Assembly: GCF_030697375.1 (NCBI RefSeq)
Contig: NZ_JAUYQD010000100.1
Span: forward strand, 1-63,384
Reading direction: 5' to 3'
Origin: Rhodoferax sp.
GTDB lineage: Bacteria > Pseudomonadota > Gammaproteobacteria > Burkholderiales > Burkholderiaceae_C
Length of the DNA stretch: 63,384 bases
Shown: piece by piece, positions 15,552 through 24,151 of the stretch
Position numbering within the stretch: the stretch's first letter is position 1
Layout of the letters: each line of letters begins with the position of its first letter
Made by a program: the position numbers and the translations under genes
Notes under the pieces: model-generated
What the model was told of the DNA's origin: nothing
Databases searched by the model: none
The model's input: the letters and a program-made list of their open reading frames with translations, nothing else

Positions 15552-16268
15552 TTATTTTGCCGATGTCTTGTCGTCTTGCAGTTTCACCAGACGTTCAGTT
15601 TGGGCGAGGGAGATCAGGTGTGCGTACAAAGGCGCCAAATAGCTCTTGTTCTTGATTTCCAGGAAGCGCTCGTCCGACAGGTTGTTCAAACGCTCTTCGT
15701 TCACGACGTAGCAGCCCGAAATATTCTTGACTTTGTCGTTGTCGCGGACCCGCATGTTCAGGGGCGTGAACATGTTGTTTTCCGCCAGGAACTTGCAAAA
15801 ATTGTGGGTCAACCCGTCCATTTGCTGCAATTCGGCCAAATAACGTTTGACGTTTTCGATGACCTGTGTGGGCTCGCCCTTGTCATCAAAGAGGGCCGCG
15901 CCTTCCGAGTCGCTCACCAGTGAACTCGCTTCGTCAATGCAAACCACATATTGCCCGTCGGTCCCGCTGGGGGTCAGTGCAAAAGGGTAGCGGCGAATGA
16001 TGGCCGGCACATAGGAGGCTTGCCATTTGCCATTCGCATCAACAAAAAGGTTTTCTCCTGCGTTCAAGCCCAGCAGCACCACGGGGCGAAACTCATCCTT
16101 TTCCTTGTCTTCCAAAAACACGATGGGGAAAATAGACGCTGCACGGGCAAACTCCTGCATCGTGACATACGCAATATGGAACTTGGACGCAAATTCAAAG
16201 CCTGAAATGTCTTTGATTTTCTTGCCCGCATGACGTTCTTTGTTGACAGGGACCACTTGTTGAAACAC
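15552..16268 (-). CDS. sapC: SapC family protein
   Basis: 238 residues from GTG 16268. I chose this start because a GAGGAG ribosome-binding site lies 8 nt upstream (16277-16282), and SapC proteins begin with an F-Q-Q-V-V-P-V-N-x-E-x-H block, here residues 2-13. Further family features are FPIVFLED, a PVVLLGL strand followed by N-LFVDA-GKW-ASYVPA-IRRYPF, and a C-terminal RV-LNGISGC-like segment. SapC was named from Campylobacter S-layer loci, but its biochemical role is not established. SapC genes are often found with hydroxylases and envelope export genes. Here it lies just upstream of the TolC-M50-SecA operon, with its own terminator, in keeping with a role in surface-protein export or modification (inference). 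Confidence 0.85.
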   Translation of the reverse strand: MFQQVVPVNKERHAGKKIKDISGFEFASKFHIAYVTMQEFARAASIFPIVFLEDKEKDEFRPVVLLGLNAGENLFVDANGKWQASYVPAIIRRYPFALTPSGTDGQYVVCIDEASSLVSDSEGAALFDDKGEPTQVIENVKRYLAELQQMDGLTHNFCKFLAENNMFTPLNMRVRDNDKVKNISGCYVVNEERLNNLSDERFLEIKNKSYLAPLYAHLISLAQTERLVKLQDDKTSAK

Positions 16269-16276
16269 CGTAAATA

Positions 16277-16282
16277 CTCCTC
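16277..16282 (-). promoter_or_regulatory. Ribosome-binding site that fixes the sapC start
   Basis: GAGGAG on the minus strand, 8 nt before GTG 16268. It argues against the longer reading from 16346. Confidence 0.7.
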
Positions 16283-16495
16283 GTAAAAATTGAGCGAACC
16301 AAATTGCCGACAGTGGCAATTGAACAGAAAAAACGTCCAGGATCACGCTGTCGTGACACCAACTTCATCATATCTGATACATGTCAAAGATGCGGGGCAT
16401 TGTGTCGAGTAAGAGTGTCCGCGCGTGGGATTTTTACCCGCAAGCCGCAGCACCTCCATTCGGGTGAAATGCCTTGGTAAATAAAGGGTATTTAT

Positions 16496-16544
16496 TGCCT
16501 CAAGCCCTTATAAATACTGCGTAGGCAGCTATGAATTAGATAGC
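16496..16544 (-). repeat. Dispersed hairpin repeat, copy A (overlaps xth stop)
   Basis: On either strand a GCTAT / ATAGC inverted repeat with a 7-nt spacer lies at 16528-16544. On the minus strand it is followed by TGCCTACGCAGTATTT and AAGGGCTTGAGGC. The TAA stop of xth (16536-16538) lies in the hairpin loop, so the last two codons of the gene come from the repeat. Confidence 0.75.
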
Positions 16545-17333
16545 GTAAGTGATCGAAATGGGGGCGTGGTCGGAGAACTTCTCAGCCTTGTAAATGGCAT
16601 GGCCGCGCGCCTGGGCTGCCAGTGCAGGGGTCGCCAGGTGGTAGTCCAAGCGCCAGCCCACGTTCTTGGCGTAGGCCTGGCCGCGGTTGCTCCACCAGGT
16701 GTAGCAATCGTCGGTGGCCGCAGGTTCCAGCGTGCGGTAGACATCCACCAGACCACCGTCGCCCAGCAGCTGGGTCATCCAGGCGCGTTCTTCGGGCAAA
16801 AAGCCGGAGTTTTTCTTGTTGCCCTTCCAGTTCTTCAGGTCGATTTCCTGGTGCGCGATGTTGATGTCGCCGCAGAGAATGAATTCGCGTTCGGTTTTGA
16901 GCTGTTGCAGGTGGGGGTAGAACTCGGCCAGAAAGCGGAACTTGGCTTGCTGGCGTTCTTCGCCCGAGGAGCCACTGGGAAAGTAGGCGCTGATGATGGA
17001 CATCTTGCGCGCCGGGGTGTCAAAGCGCAGCTCCACATAGCGGCCCTCCAGGTCAAACTCGTCTGAGCCGTAACCCACGATGACATCGCTGGGGGTGTGC
17101 CGGGTGTACACCGCCACACCGGAATAACCCTTTTTCTCGGCATAGTGGAAGTGGCCCTGCAGCTCGGCCAGTTGTTCAAACTTGCCCGCCACGTCGGCGG
17201 CCTGCGCTTTGACTTCCTGCACACAAATACAATCGGGCTGCGCCTGCGCGAGCCAGGCTTCTAGTCCTTTGCTGGTGGCGGATCGTATGCCATTGAGGTT
17301 CAGGCTGGTTAACTTAAACAAGGAATTTCCCAT
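16536..17333 (-). CDS. xth: Exodeoxyribonuclease III (AP endonuclease)
   Basis: 265 residues, the usual length. Motifs of the exonuclease III/APE family are present: N-terminal SLNLNGIRSA, CVQEVKAQ (metal-binding Glu), YSGVAVYTR, GRYVELRF, SAYFPSGS, CGDINIAH (catalytic Asp/Asn), GWRLDYHLAT and the C-terminal catalytic SDHAPI. It removes 3'-blocking groups and incises abasic sites in DNA base-excision repair. ATG 17333 shares a CATG palindrome with the divergent pyrE start; a TTG at 17321 is an alternative that would give the more typical L-F-K-L-T N-terminus. The 3' end runs into a dispersed repeat, which supplies the terminal A-I-stop. Confidence 0.95.
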   Translation of the reverse strand: MGNSLFKLTSLNLNGIRSATSKGLEAWLAQAQPDCICVQEVKAQAADVAGKFEQLAELQGHFHYAEKKGYSGVAVYTRHTPSDVIVGYGSDEFDLEGRYVELRFDTPARKMSIISAYFPSGSSGEERQQAKFRFLAEFYPHLQQLKTEREFILCGDINIAHQEIDLKNWKGNKKNSGFLPEERAWMTQLLGDGGLVDVYRTLEPAATDDCYTWWSNRGQAYAKNVGWRLDYHLATPALAAQARGHAIYKAEKFSDHAPISITYAI

Positions 17334-18021
17334 GTCGATTCAAGACCCTTCACAGGACCATTTAGCCCAGGAGTTTGTGCAGTTTGCGGTGGAGTGCGGG
17401 GTGCTGCGCTTTGGTGAGTTCAAGACCAAGGCGGGACGCATGAGCCCGTATTTCTTCAACGCGGGCCTGTTTGACGATGGAGCCAAGCTGGGGCGTTTGG
17501 CCGAATTTTATGCGCAACGCCTGCTGGCCAGTGGGATTGAATTCGACATGGTTTTCGGCCCGGCCTACAAGGGCATTCCGCTGGGAGCCGCGCTGGCTGT
17601 CGAGTTGGCCCGCCGGGGACGCAACGTGCCCTTTGCCTACAACCGCAAGGAAGCCAAGGACCACGGCGAAGGCGGCACGCTGGTGGGCGCGCCTTTGCAA
17701 GGGCGGGTGTTGATTGTGGATGACGTTATGTCAGCCGGCACCGCGGCGCGTGAATCCATCGCCATCATCCAGGCCGCCGGTGCCACACCGCATGCGGTCT
17801 GCATCGCCCTGGACCGGCAAGAAAAAGCCACCGAAAACGGGCAGGACGTACCCTACAGCGCGGTGCAATTTGTGCAGCGCAACCTGGGTCTCCAGGTTTG
17901 TGCGATTGCGAAGCTGGGCGATTTGATGCACTATCTGGAAAAGCGCAGCAGCGGCGCTACGGCCGCAGACCACCAACGGGTGCTGGCTTACCGCGAGCGT
18001 TATGGTGTCGATGAAGGGTGA
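17332..18021 (+). CDS. pyrE: Orotate phosphoribosyltransferase
   Basis: 229 residues from ATG 17332, which has AAGGA upstream and gives the standard start. It converts orotate and PRPP to OMP, the fifth step of UMP synthesis, in the cytoplasm. The PRPP-binding motif VLIVDDVMSAGTA is present, together with FGPAYKGIPLGAA and the basic flexible loop YNRKEAKDHGEGG. It is complete and normal. Its start codon overlaps the xth start on the other strand, so the promoter of each gene must lie inside or beyond the other coding region. Confidence 0.97.
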   Translation: MSIQDPSQDHLAQEFVQFAVECGVLRFGEFKTKAGRMSPYFFNAGLFDDGAKLGRLAEFYAQRLLASGIEFDMVFGPAYKGIPLGAALAVELARRGRNVPFAYNRKEAKDHGEGGTLVGAPLQGRVLIVDDVMSAGTAARESIAIIQAAGATPHAVCIALDRQEKATENGQDVPYSAVQFVQRNLGLQVCAIAKLGDLMHYLEKRSSGATAADHQRVLAYRERYGVDEG

Positions 18022-18023
18022 GC

Positions 18024-18671
18024 ATGCGTATCAAGGGTTGGAGTTCCGTGTGGGTTCTTTGGGCGGTGGCCAGTGCCAGCAGCGCAACGTGGGCGCAAAA
18101 ACCACCGGTGATCGCGGGTGTCTACACCTGTGTGGATGCCAAGGGGCGCAAGCTCACCGCTGATCGCCCCATCCCCGAATGCTCCGACCGTGAACAACAG
18201 GTGCTCAATCCCAGTGGCACGGTCAAAGCCAAGCTCGGACCGACCCTGACCGCGCTAGAGCGCTCGGCTCTGGAGCAAAAGGTCAAGAAAGAAGAGGAGG
18301 AACAGGGACGTTTGGGGGACGAAAAGCGGCGTGAACGGGCCTTGCTGATTCGCTACCCCAACAAGGGCGTGCACGACCAGGAGCGTGCCGAAGCCTTGTC
18401 CCAGATTGCTGCGGTCGTCAAGGCGGCCAGCACCCGCATGGACGAGTTGGGCCGACAGCGGGTATCGATCGATGCCGAGATGGAGTTCTACAAAAAAGAC
18501 CCCAACAAGGCACCCGCCTACCTGCGCCGCCAATTGGAAGAAAACACCCAGAGCCACGCCGTACAGCAACGCTTCATTGCTGAACAGGAATCGGAGGCCA
18601 AACGCGTCAACGCGCGTTTTGACGATGAGCTGGCCCGCTTGCGCCAGCTGTGGACCACCATTTCTAAGTAG
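18024..18671 (+). CDS. DUF4124-type periplasmic protein
   Basis: About 215 residues (ATG 18024; GTG 18018 overlapping the pyrE stop is the alternative). A signal peptide ends at ATWAQ, then comes a short DUF4124-like module (GVYTCVDAKGRKLTADRPIPEC, with paired cysteines). The rest is charged and helical, probably coiled coil (KVKKEEEEQGRLGDEKRRE and the ~130-215 region). The function is unknown. It follows pyrE with no gap, so is presumably co-transcribed. The 3' end overlaps the gatB 3' end by 8 bp on the opposite strand. Confidence 0.8.
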   Translation: MRIKGWSSVWVLWAVASASSATWAQKPPVIAGVYTCVDAKGRKLTADRPIPECSDREQQVLNPSGTVKAKLGPTLTALERSALEQKVKKEEEEQGRLGDEKRRERALLIRYPNKGVHDQERAEALSQIAAVVKAASTRMDELGRQRVSIDAEMEFYKKDPNKAPAYLRRQLEENTQSHAVQQRFIAEQESEAKRVNARFDDELARLRQLWTTISK

Positions 18672-20127
18672 CGACTGCCAGTTTGCTGCGCAGCAGGTCG
18701 TTGACCTGCTGGGGGTTGGCTTTGCCCTTGCTGGCTTTCATGATCTGACCGACCAGCGCGTTGAGCGCCTTCTCGTTGCCTGCTTGGAACTCTGCGACGT
18801 TTTTGGCGTTGGCGGCAATGACCGTATCGACGATGGCTTCCAGCGCACCGCTGTCGTTCATCTGTTTGAGACCCTTGGCCTCGATGATGGCGTCCACGTG
18901 GGTGCCGTCGCCTTCCCACAGCGCATCCAGCACCTGGCGAGCGGCGTTGTTGGAGATGGTGCCATCGGCGATGCGCTGGATCAAGGTCCCCAGTGTTTCC
19001 GGTGGGAGTGGCGCAGCCTCAATGCCAATGTCCTGCGCATTGAGCCGGCGCGACACTTCACCCATGATCCAGTTGCTGGCCAGTTTGGCTTGTGCGCAGA
19101 CACGGGTGGCGGCTTCAAAATAGGCTGAGAGGGCGTGGCTTTGGGTCAGAGACGTGGCGTCGTATTCGCTCAAACCATAGTCTGCTTCAAAACGCGCTGC
19201 CATGGCGCGTGGCAACTCGGCCATGCTGGCTTTGACGGTGTCCACCCATTCCCGTGAAATCACCAGCGGCGGCAAATCGGGGTCGGGGAAGTAGCGGTAG
19301 TCGGCCGCGTCTTCCTTGGTCCGCATGGCACGGGTTTCCCCGGTATCCGGGTTGAACAGCACGGTGGCTTGCTGGATGGTGTGACCGTCTTCCAGTTGCT
19401 CGATTTGCCAGCGGATCTCGTAGTCCATGGCCTGTTGCATGAACTTGAAGCTGTTCAGGTTCTTGATCTCGCGCCGGGTGCCCAGGGCCTCGCCCGGTTT
19501 GCGCACCGAGACATTGGCGTCGCAGCGGAAGCTGCCCTCTTGCATATTGCCGTCGCAGATGCCGATCCAGGTCACGATTTTGTGCAGTTCCTTGGCGTAG
19601 GCCACCGCCTCGGCGCTGGAACGCATATCGGGCTCGGTCACAATCTCCAGCAGCGGTGTGCCCGCGCGGTTCAGGTCAATCCCCGTTTGGCCAATAAAGT
19701 CCTCGTGCAGCGATTTGCCTGCGTCTTCTTCCAGGTGGGCACGCACCAGGCGCACCGATTTTTTCTCATCGCCCAGGAAAAACTCCACTGATCCGCCTTG
19801 CACCACCGGAATTTCAAACTGGCTGATTTGGTAGCCCTTGGGTAGGTCGGGGTAGAAGTAATTTTTGCGCGCAAAAATGCTCTTGGGCGCGATGTGGGAG
19901 CCCACGGCCAGGCCGAACTGGATGGCGCGCTCCACCGCCCCTTTGTTCATGACGGGCAGGGTGCCGGGCAGGGCCAGATCCACGGCGCAGGCCTGGGTGT
20001 TGGGCTCCGCGCCAAAGGCAGTGGAGGCACGGGAGAAAATTTTGGATTGGGTGGAGAGCTGGGCGTGGGTTTCAAACCCGATCACCACCTCGTAGCCCAT
20101 GACCAGAAGAGATTTTGTTTTTTCCAT
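18664..20127 (-). CDS. gatB: Asp-tRNA(Asn)/Glu-tRNA(Gln) amidotransferase subunit B
   Basis: 487 residues from ATG 20127 (TTG 20133, overlapping the gatA stop as TTGA, is an alternative). Subunit B of the GatCAB amidotransferase binds the misacylated tRNA and phosphorylates its side chain. Family landmarks are GYEVVIGFETHAQLST, DLPKGYQISQFEIPV, DLNRAGTPLLEIVTEPD, RCDANVSVR, REIKNLNSF, and the C-terminal YqeY-like helical tail (AKNVAEFQAGNEKALNALVG). Complete. It is the last gene of gatC-gatA-gatB. Confidence 0.97.
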   Translation of the reverse strand: MEKTKSLLVMGYEVVIGFETHAQLSTQSKIFSRASTAFGAEPNTQACAVDLALPGTLPVMNKGAVERAIQFGLAVGSHIAPKSIFARKNYFYPDLPKGYQISQFEIPVVQGGSVEFFLGDEKKSVRLVRAHLEEDAGKSLHEDFIGQTGIDLNRAGTPLLEIVTEPDMRSSAEAVAYAKELHKIVTWIGICDGNMQEGSFRCDANVSVRKPGEALGTRREIKNLNSFKFMQQAMDYEIRWQIEQLEDGHTIQQATVLFNPDTGETRAMRTKEDAADYRYFPDPDLPPLVISREWVDTVKASMAELPRAMAARFEADYGLSEYDATSLTQSHALSAYFEAATRVCAQAKLASNWIMGEVSRRLNAQDIGIEAAPLPPETLGTLIQRIADGTISNNAARQVLDALWEGDGTHVDAIIEAKGLKQMNDSGALEAIVDTVIAANAKNVAEFQAGNEKALNALVGQIMKASKGKANPQQVNDLLRSKLAVAT

Positions 20128-20129
20128 GT

Positions 20130-21653
20130 TCAATATCCTGCAGGGCGGGCCGTGTGGAAGTCGGTGGCCTGCTGAAAACGGTGGGCCGCGTTGAGTAGGC
20201 GGGCTTCCTGAAAATAGTTGCCCATGAGTTGCATGCCAATCGGCATGCCCTGGTCGGCAGGACTGCTTGCAAAACCCACCGGCACACTCATGCCCGGCAG
20301 TCCTGCCAGCGAGCCTGGCAACGTAAAAATGTCGGCCAAGTAGTTGGCCACCGGGTCATCGGACTTCTCGCCGATCTTCCAGGCCACCGTGGGCGCCACC
20401 GGGCCTGCAATGACATCGCAGACCTTGAAGGCGTTTTGGAAATCATCGGCAATCATGCGGCGGATTTTCTGCGCCTGCAGGTAGTAGGCGTCGTAGTAGC
20501 CGTGCGAGAGCACATAGGTGCCGATCATGATGCGGCGTTTGACCTCGTCGCCAAAACCTTCGGCCCGGGTTTTGCGGTACATATCGGCCAGGTCGCCATA
20601 CTGCGCCGCGCGGTGGCCAAATTTGACGCCGTCAAAGCGGCTCAGGTTGCTGGACGCTTCCGCCGGGGCAATGATGTAGTAGACCGGAATGGACTGCTCG
20701 GTGCGGGGCAGACTGATGGGGACCAGCTTGGCCCCCAGTTTTTCGTACTCCTTCAGCGCGGCATCGACGGCCGTGCGGACATCGGCGGACAGGCCTTCGC
20801 CAAAAAACTCTTGGGGGATGCCAATGCGCAGGCCCTCAATGGAGTCGTTCAGGGTGCGCGAAAAGTCTTCCGCGGGCATGTCCAGGGAGGTGGAGTCGCG
20901 GTCCAGATCGGGGCCGCACAGGCTGGAGAGCAGCAGAGCGCAGTCCTGCGCAGTGCGTGCCATGGGGCCAGCCTGGTCCAGGCTGCTGGCGAAGGCGACC
21001 ATGCCGTAGCGCGATGCACGGCCATAGGTGGGTTTGATGCCGGTGATGCCGCAAAACGAAGCGGGTTGCCGAATGGATCCACCGGTGTCGGTGCCGGTGG
21101 CCGCCGGTGCCAAACGCGCTGCCACCGCTGCTGCGCTGCCGCCGGAGGAGCCGCCAGGGATGCGTTCGGGGTTCCACGGGTTGCGCACAGGGGCGATGGA
21201 GTCCTGGCCGACAGGCGCAATGGCCGAATTTTCATTGCTGGAGCCCATGGCGAATTCATCGCAATTGAGCTTGCCCAGGGTGACCACACCGTCACGCGCT
21301 AAATTGGCGACCACGGTGGCGTCAAAGGGCGAGTGGTAACCCTTGAGCATGCGTGAGCCAGCGGTCGTGGCAAAGTCGCGGGTGACAAATATATCTTTGT
21401 GGGCGATGGGCACGCCTTCCAGCGGGCCTGCACTGCGCTGCGCAAGGCGTGCATCGGCGGCACGGGCCTGTGCCAGGGTGGTTTCCTCCTGAATGTCCAC
21501 ATAGGCGCCCAGTTCGGTGTGGGTGCGGCTGCGGTTCAGGAAATGGGTGGCCAGTTCGACGCTGGAGACCTGCTTGTCTTTGAGGGCCTGGGCCAAGGCG
21601 TGGACCGTCAGGTCGTGCAGATCCTGGGATGGGGAAAGAAAGGGAGATGTCAT
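20130..21653 (-). CDS. gatA: Asp-tRNA(Asn)/Glu-tRNA(Gln) amidotransferase subunit A
   Basis: 507 residues. This is the amidase-signature subunit that releases ammonia from glutamine. It has the Lys of the Ser-cisSer-Lys triad in VPIAHKDIFV and the glycine/serine-rich signature GGSSGGSAAAVAARLAP followed by TDTGGSIRQPASFCG, which holds the catalytic and cis serines. Length and order are normal. It is 15 bp downstream of gatC and abuts gatB. With GatC and GatB it forms Gln-tRNA(Gln) and, where needed, Asn-tRNA(Asn). Confidence 0.97.
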   Translation of the reverse strand: MTSPFLSPSQDLHDLTVHALAQALKDKQVSSVELATHFLNRSRTHTELGAYVDIQEETTLAQARAADARLAQRSAGPLEGVPIAHKDIFVTRDFATTAGSRMLKGYHSPFDATVVANLARDGVVTLGKLNCDEFAMGSSNENSAIAPVGQDSIAPVRNPWNPERIPGGSSGGSAAAVAARLAPAATGTDTGGSIRQPASFCGITGIKPTYGRASRYGMVAFASSLDQAGPMARTAQDCALLLSSLCGPDLDRDSTSLDMPAEDFSRTLNDSIEGLRIGIPQEFFGEGLSADVRTAVDAALKEYEKLGAKLVPISLPRTEQSIPVYYIIAPAEASSNLSRFDGVKFGHRAAQYGDLADMYRKTRAEGFGDEVKRRIMIGTYVLSHGYYDAYYLQAQKIRRMIADDFQNAFKVCDVIAGPVAPTVAWKIGEKSDDPVANYLADIFTLPGSLAGLPGMSVPVGFASSPADQGMPIGMQLMGNYFQEARLLNAAHRFQQATDFHTARPAGY

Positions 21654-21668
21654 GGTTTACTTTGCAAA

Positions 21669-21968
21669 TTACTCGATGACCTTGGGCACCAGAAAGAGAC
21701 CGTGCTCAATGGCCGGCGCATTGCGCTGGTTGGCTTCCCGCTGGTCGGGCTCCGTCGCCCGGTCTTCCCGCAAGCGCAGGGAAATGTCAGAAATGGCCGC
21801 CACCGGGTGGGCCAGCGGCTCAATGCCGGTGGTGTCGATCGCCCGGATTTTTTCCACAATGGAAAAAAATGCGTTCATTTGCGTGAGCATGCGCTCACTT
21901 TCGATTGGTGCCAGTTCCAGGCGTGCCAGGTTGGCGATGCGTGCAATATCGGAAGCGGTTAGTGACAT
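21669..21968 (-). CDS. gatC: Asp-tRNA(Asn)/Glu-tRNA(Gln) amidotransferase subunit C
   Basis: 99 residues, the normal size. The pattern SDIARIANLARLEL...MLTQMNAFFSIVEKIRAIDTTGIEPLAHP and the conserved LREDRATEPDQRE segment are typical of GatC, which wraps and stabilises GatA against GatB. It is the first gene of the operon, divergent from mreB with ~200 bp between. Confidence 0.95.
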   Translation of the reverse strand: MSLTASDIARIANLARLELAPIESERMLTQMNAFFSIVEKIRAIDTTGIEPLAHPVAAISDISLRLREDRATEPDQREANQRNAPAIEHGLFLVPKVIE

Positions 21969-22171
21969 GGTACTAATGGAGGTGAAACCAAAGGTAAATT
22001 GGGTCGGAACAAGGCCTTCGGGGTGCGTTGTCCATAGGGTATCGGTTATTATCCCGCCTTTGGCCCAAGTTCTGCTAAAACGCGAATTCTGACGTCCAAC
22101 TTACGATTTTTCAACGAAACAACATGGGTGATGGCGGGCCGAAGTGCCTTCTGTACCTGAGAGGATTTACG

Positions 22172-23215
22172 ATGTTTGGGAATTTCCGTCAGTACTTTTC
22201 TACTGACCTGGCCATTGATTTGGGTACCGCCAACACCCTGATCTACGTGCGTGACAAAGGCATTGTGCTGGACGAGCCTTCCGTGGTCGCGATTCGCCAT
22301 GAAGGCGGCCCCCAGGGCAAAAAAACCATCCAGGCGGTGGGCAAAGAAGCCAAGGCCATGCTGGGCAAGGTGCCTGGCAACATTGAGGCCATTCGCCCGA
22401 TGAAAGACGGTGTGATCGCCGACTTCACTGTGACCGAGCAAATGCTCAAACAATTCATCAAGATGGTGCATCCACGCGGGGTGTTCAAACCCAGCCCGCG
22501 CATCATCATCTGTGTGCCCTGTGGTTCTACCCAGGTCGAGCGCCGTGCCATTCGTGAGTCCGCTCTGGGCGCGGGCGCCAGCGATGTGTACCTGATTGAA
22601 GAGCCCATGGCCGCCGCCATTGGGGCGGGACTGCCGGTGAGTGAAGCCAGTGGCTCCATGGTGGTGGACATCGGTGGCGGTACCACGGAAGTGGGCGTCA
22701 TCTCCCTGGGCGGTATGGTCTACAAAGGCTCGGTCCGCGTGGGCGGCGACAAGTTTGACGAAGCCATCATCAACTACATCCGCCGCAACTACGGCATGTT
22801 GATTGGCGAGCCCACCGCTGAAAATATCAAAAAGAACATCGGCTCGGCCTTCCCGGGCAGCGAAGTCAAGGAAATGGAAGTCCGCGGACGCAACCTGTCA
22901 GAAGGCGTGCCGCGCAGCTTCACGATCTCCAGCAACGAAATTCTGGAAGCCCTGACCGATCCGCTGAACAACATTGTTTCCGCCGTGAAAAACGCACTGG
23001 AGCAAACACCGCCAGAGTTGGGGGCCGACATTGCCGACCGCGGCATGATGCTCACCGGTGGTGGAGCCCTCTTGCGCGATCTGGACCGTTTGCTGGCCGA
23101 AGAAACCGGCCTGCCGGTGCTGGTGGCCGAAGATCCGCTGACCTGTGTGGTGCGCGGCTGCGGCATGGCGCTGGAGCAAATGGAGCGTCTGGGCTCCATT
23201 TTTACCAACGAATAA
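22172..23215 (+). CDS. mreB: Rod shape-determining actin-like protein MreB
   Basis: 347 residues from ATG 22172, preceded by GAGAGGA; an in-frame ATG at 22124 would add a non-conserved leader. It is a bacterial actin that organises lateral wall synthesis at the inner membrane. The N-terminal amphipathic MFGNFRQYFSTDL, the phosphate loops DLGTANTLIY and DIGGGTTEVGVISLGG, and the connecting GGDKFDEAIINYIRR are all present. First gene of mreB-mreC-mreD-mrdA. Confidence 0.98.
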   Translation: MFGNFRQYFSTDLAIDLGTANTLIYVRDKGIVLDEPSVVAIRHEGGPQGKKTIQAVGKEAKAMLGKVPGNIEAIRPMKDGVIADFTVTEQMLKQFIKMVHPRGVFKPSPRIIICVPCGSTQVERRAIRESALGAGASDVYLIEEPMAAAIGAGLPVSEASGSMVVDIGGGTTEVGVISLGGMVYKGSVRVGGDKFDEAIINYIRRNYGMLIGEPTAENIKKNIGSAFPGSEVKEMEVRGRNLSEGVPRSFTISSNEILEALTDPLNNIVSAVKNALEQTPPELGADIADRGMMLTGGGALLRDLDRLLAEETGLPVLVAEDPLTCVVRGCGMALEQMERLGSIFTNE

Positions 23216-23230
23216 GTAGCAGGCACAGCG

Positions 23231-24151
23231 ATGCCTCTTGGTACGCTGGACAGAGATCCTCCCCCCTTCTTCCGTCAGGGGCCGTCTGCCCTGTCCAAAT
23301 TGGCGGTCTGCAGCGCGTTGGCACTTTTTCTGATGGTGGCTGACGCCCGTTTCAAGGTGATGCAGCCTTTGCGTGTGGTGCTGGCCACGGCCTTGTACCC
23401 GGTGCAATGGCTGGCACTGCGTCCGGTCATTCTGGCACAGGGGGCTGGCCAGTATTTTCAATCCCTCACGGCGGCCCAAGCGGAGCAAGCAGCGGCCAGG
23501 GCCAAGCTCAGCCATTTGGCCCAGCGTGCCAACCAGGTGGAACAGTTGGCCCTGGAAAACAGCCGGCTGCGCAAATTGCTGGACCTGCGCGAGCGCCTGC
23601 AATCCCCCGCCATGGCCGCCCAGGTGCTATACGACGCAGCCGACCCTTACACCCGAAAAGTCGTCATTGACAAAGGCATGGCGGACAAAGTGGGCCTGGG
23701 CTCGCCGGTTTTGGATGAGTTCGGCGTGCTGGGCCAAGTCACCCGGGTGTACCCCATGGTCAGCGAGGTGACCCTGATCACCGACCGGGACCATGCCATT
23801 CCGGTACTCAATGTGCGCACCGGTGCCCGCGGCGTCGCTTTTGGCGACACCTCCACCCATGCCGATGCCTTGGAACTGCGTTATATGGCGGCCAATGCCG
23901 ATGTGGCGGTGGGCGACTTGTTGACCACCAGCGGTGTGGACGGTATTTACCCCCCGGGCTTGCCCGTGGCGCGGGTGGAAAAAGTCGAGCGGCGCGTGGA
24001 TGCCGTGTTTGCCCGCATTTACTGTGTGCCGCTGGCTTTGGTCTCGGGCGCGGGGCATGTGACGGTTCTGGAATCGCTGGCGACGCAAATCGTGCCCAGG
24101 CCCACGCCGGATGTGCCTGCCGCAAGCGGTAAGCGGGGAGTTTTGAAATGA
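23231..24151 (+). CDS. mreC: Rod shape-determining protein MreC
   Basis: 306 residues. It has a short cytoplasmic N-terminus, one membrane helix (about 20-40), a periplasmic coiled coil (about 75-120; AAQAEQAAARAKLSHLAQRANQVEQL) and the MreC beta-barrel region containing YTRKVVIDKGMADKVGLGSPVLDEFGVLGQV. The basic C-terminus ends at a TGA that overlaps the mreD ATG. It links MreB to periplasmic PBP2. Confidence 0.96.
   Translation: MPLGTLDRDPPPFFRQGPSALSKLAVCSALALFLMVADARFKVMQPLRVVLATALYPVQWLALRPVILAQGAGQYFQSLTAAQAEQAAARAKLSHLAQRANQVEQLALENSRLRKLLDLRERLQSPAMAAQVLYDAADPYTRKVVIDKGMADKVGLGSPVLDEFGVLGQVTRVYPMVSEVTLITDRDHAIPVLNVRTGARGVAFGDTSTHADALELRYMAANADVAVGDLLTTSGVDGIYPPGLPVARVEKVERRVDAVFARIYCVPLALVSGAGHVTVLESLATQIVPRPTPDVPAASGKRGVLK

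Noticed and set aside
16488..16517. GTATTTA / TAAATAC inverted repeat as the xth terminator
   Set aside because: Short, AT-rich and without a T run; it overlaps the dispersed repeat, which explains it better.
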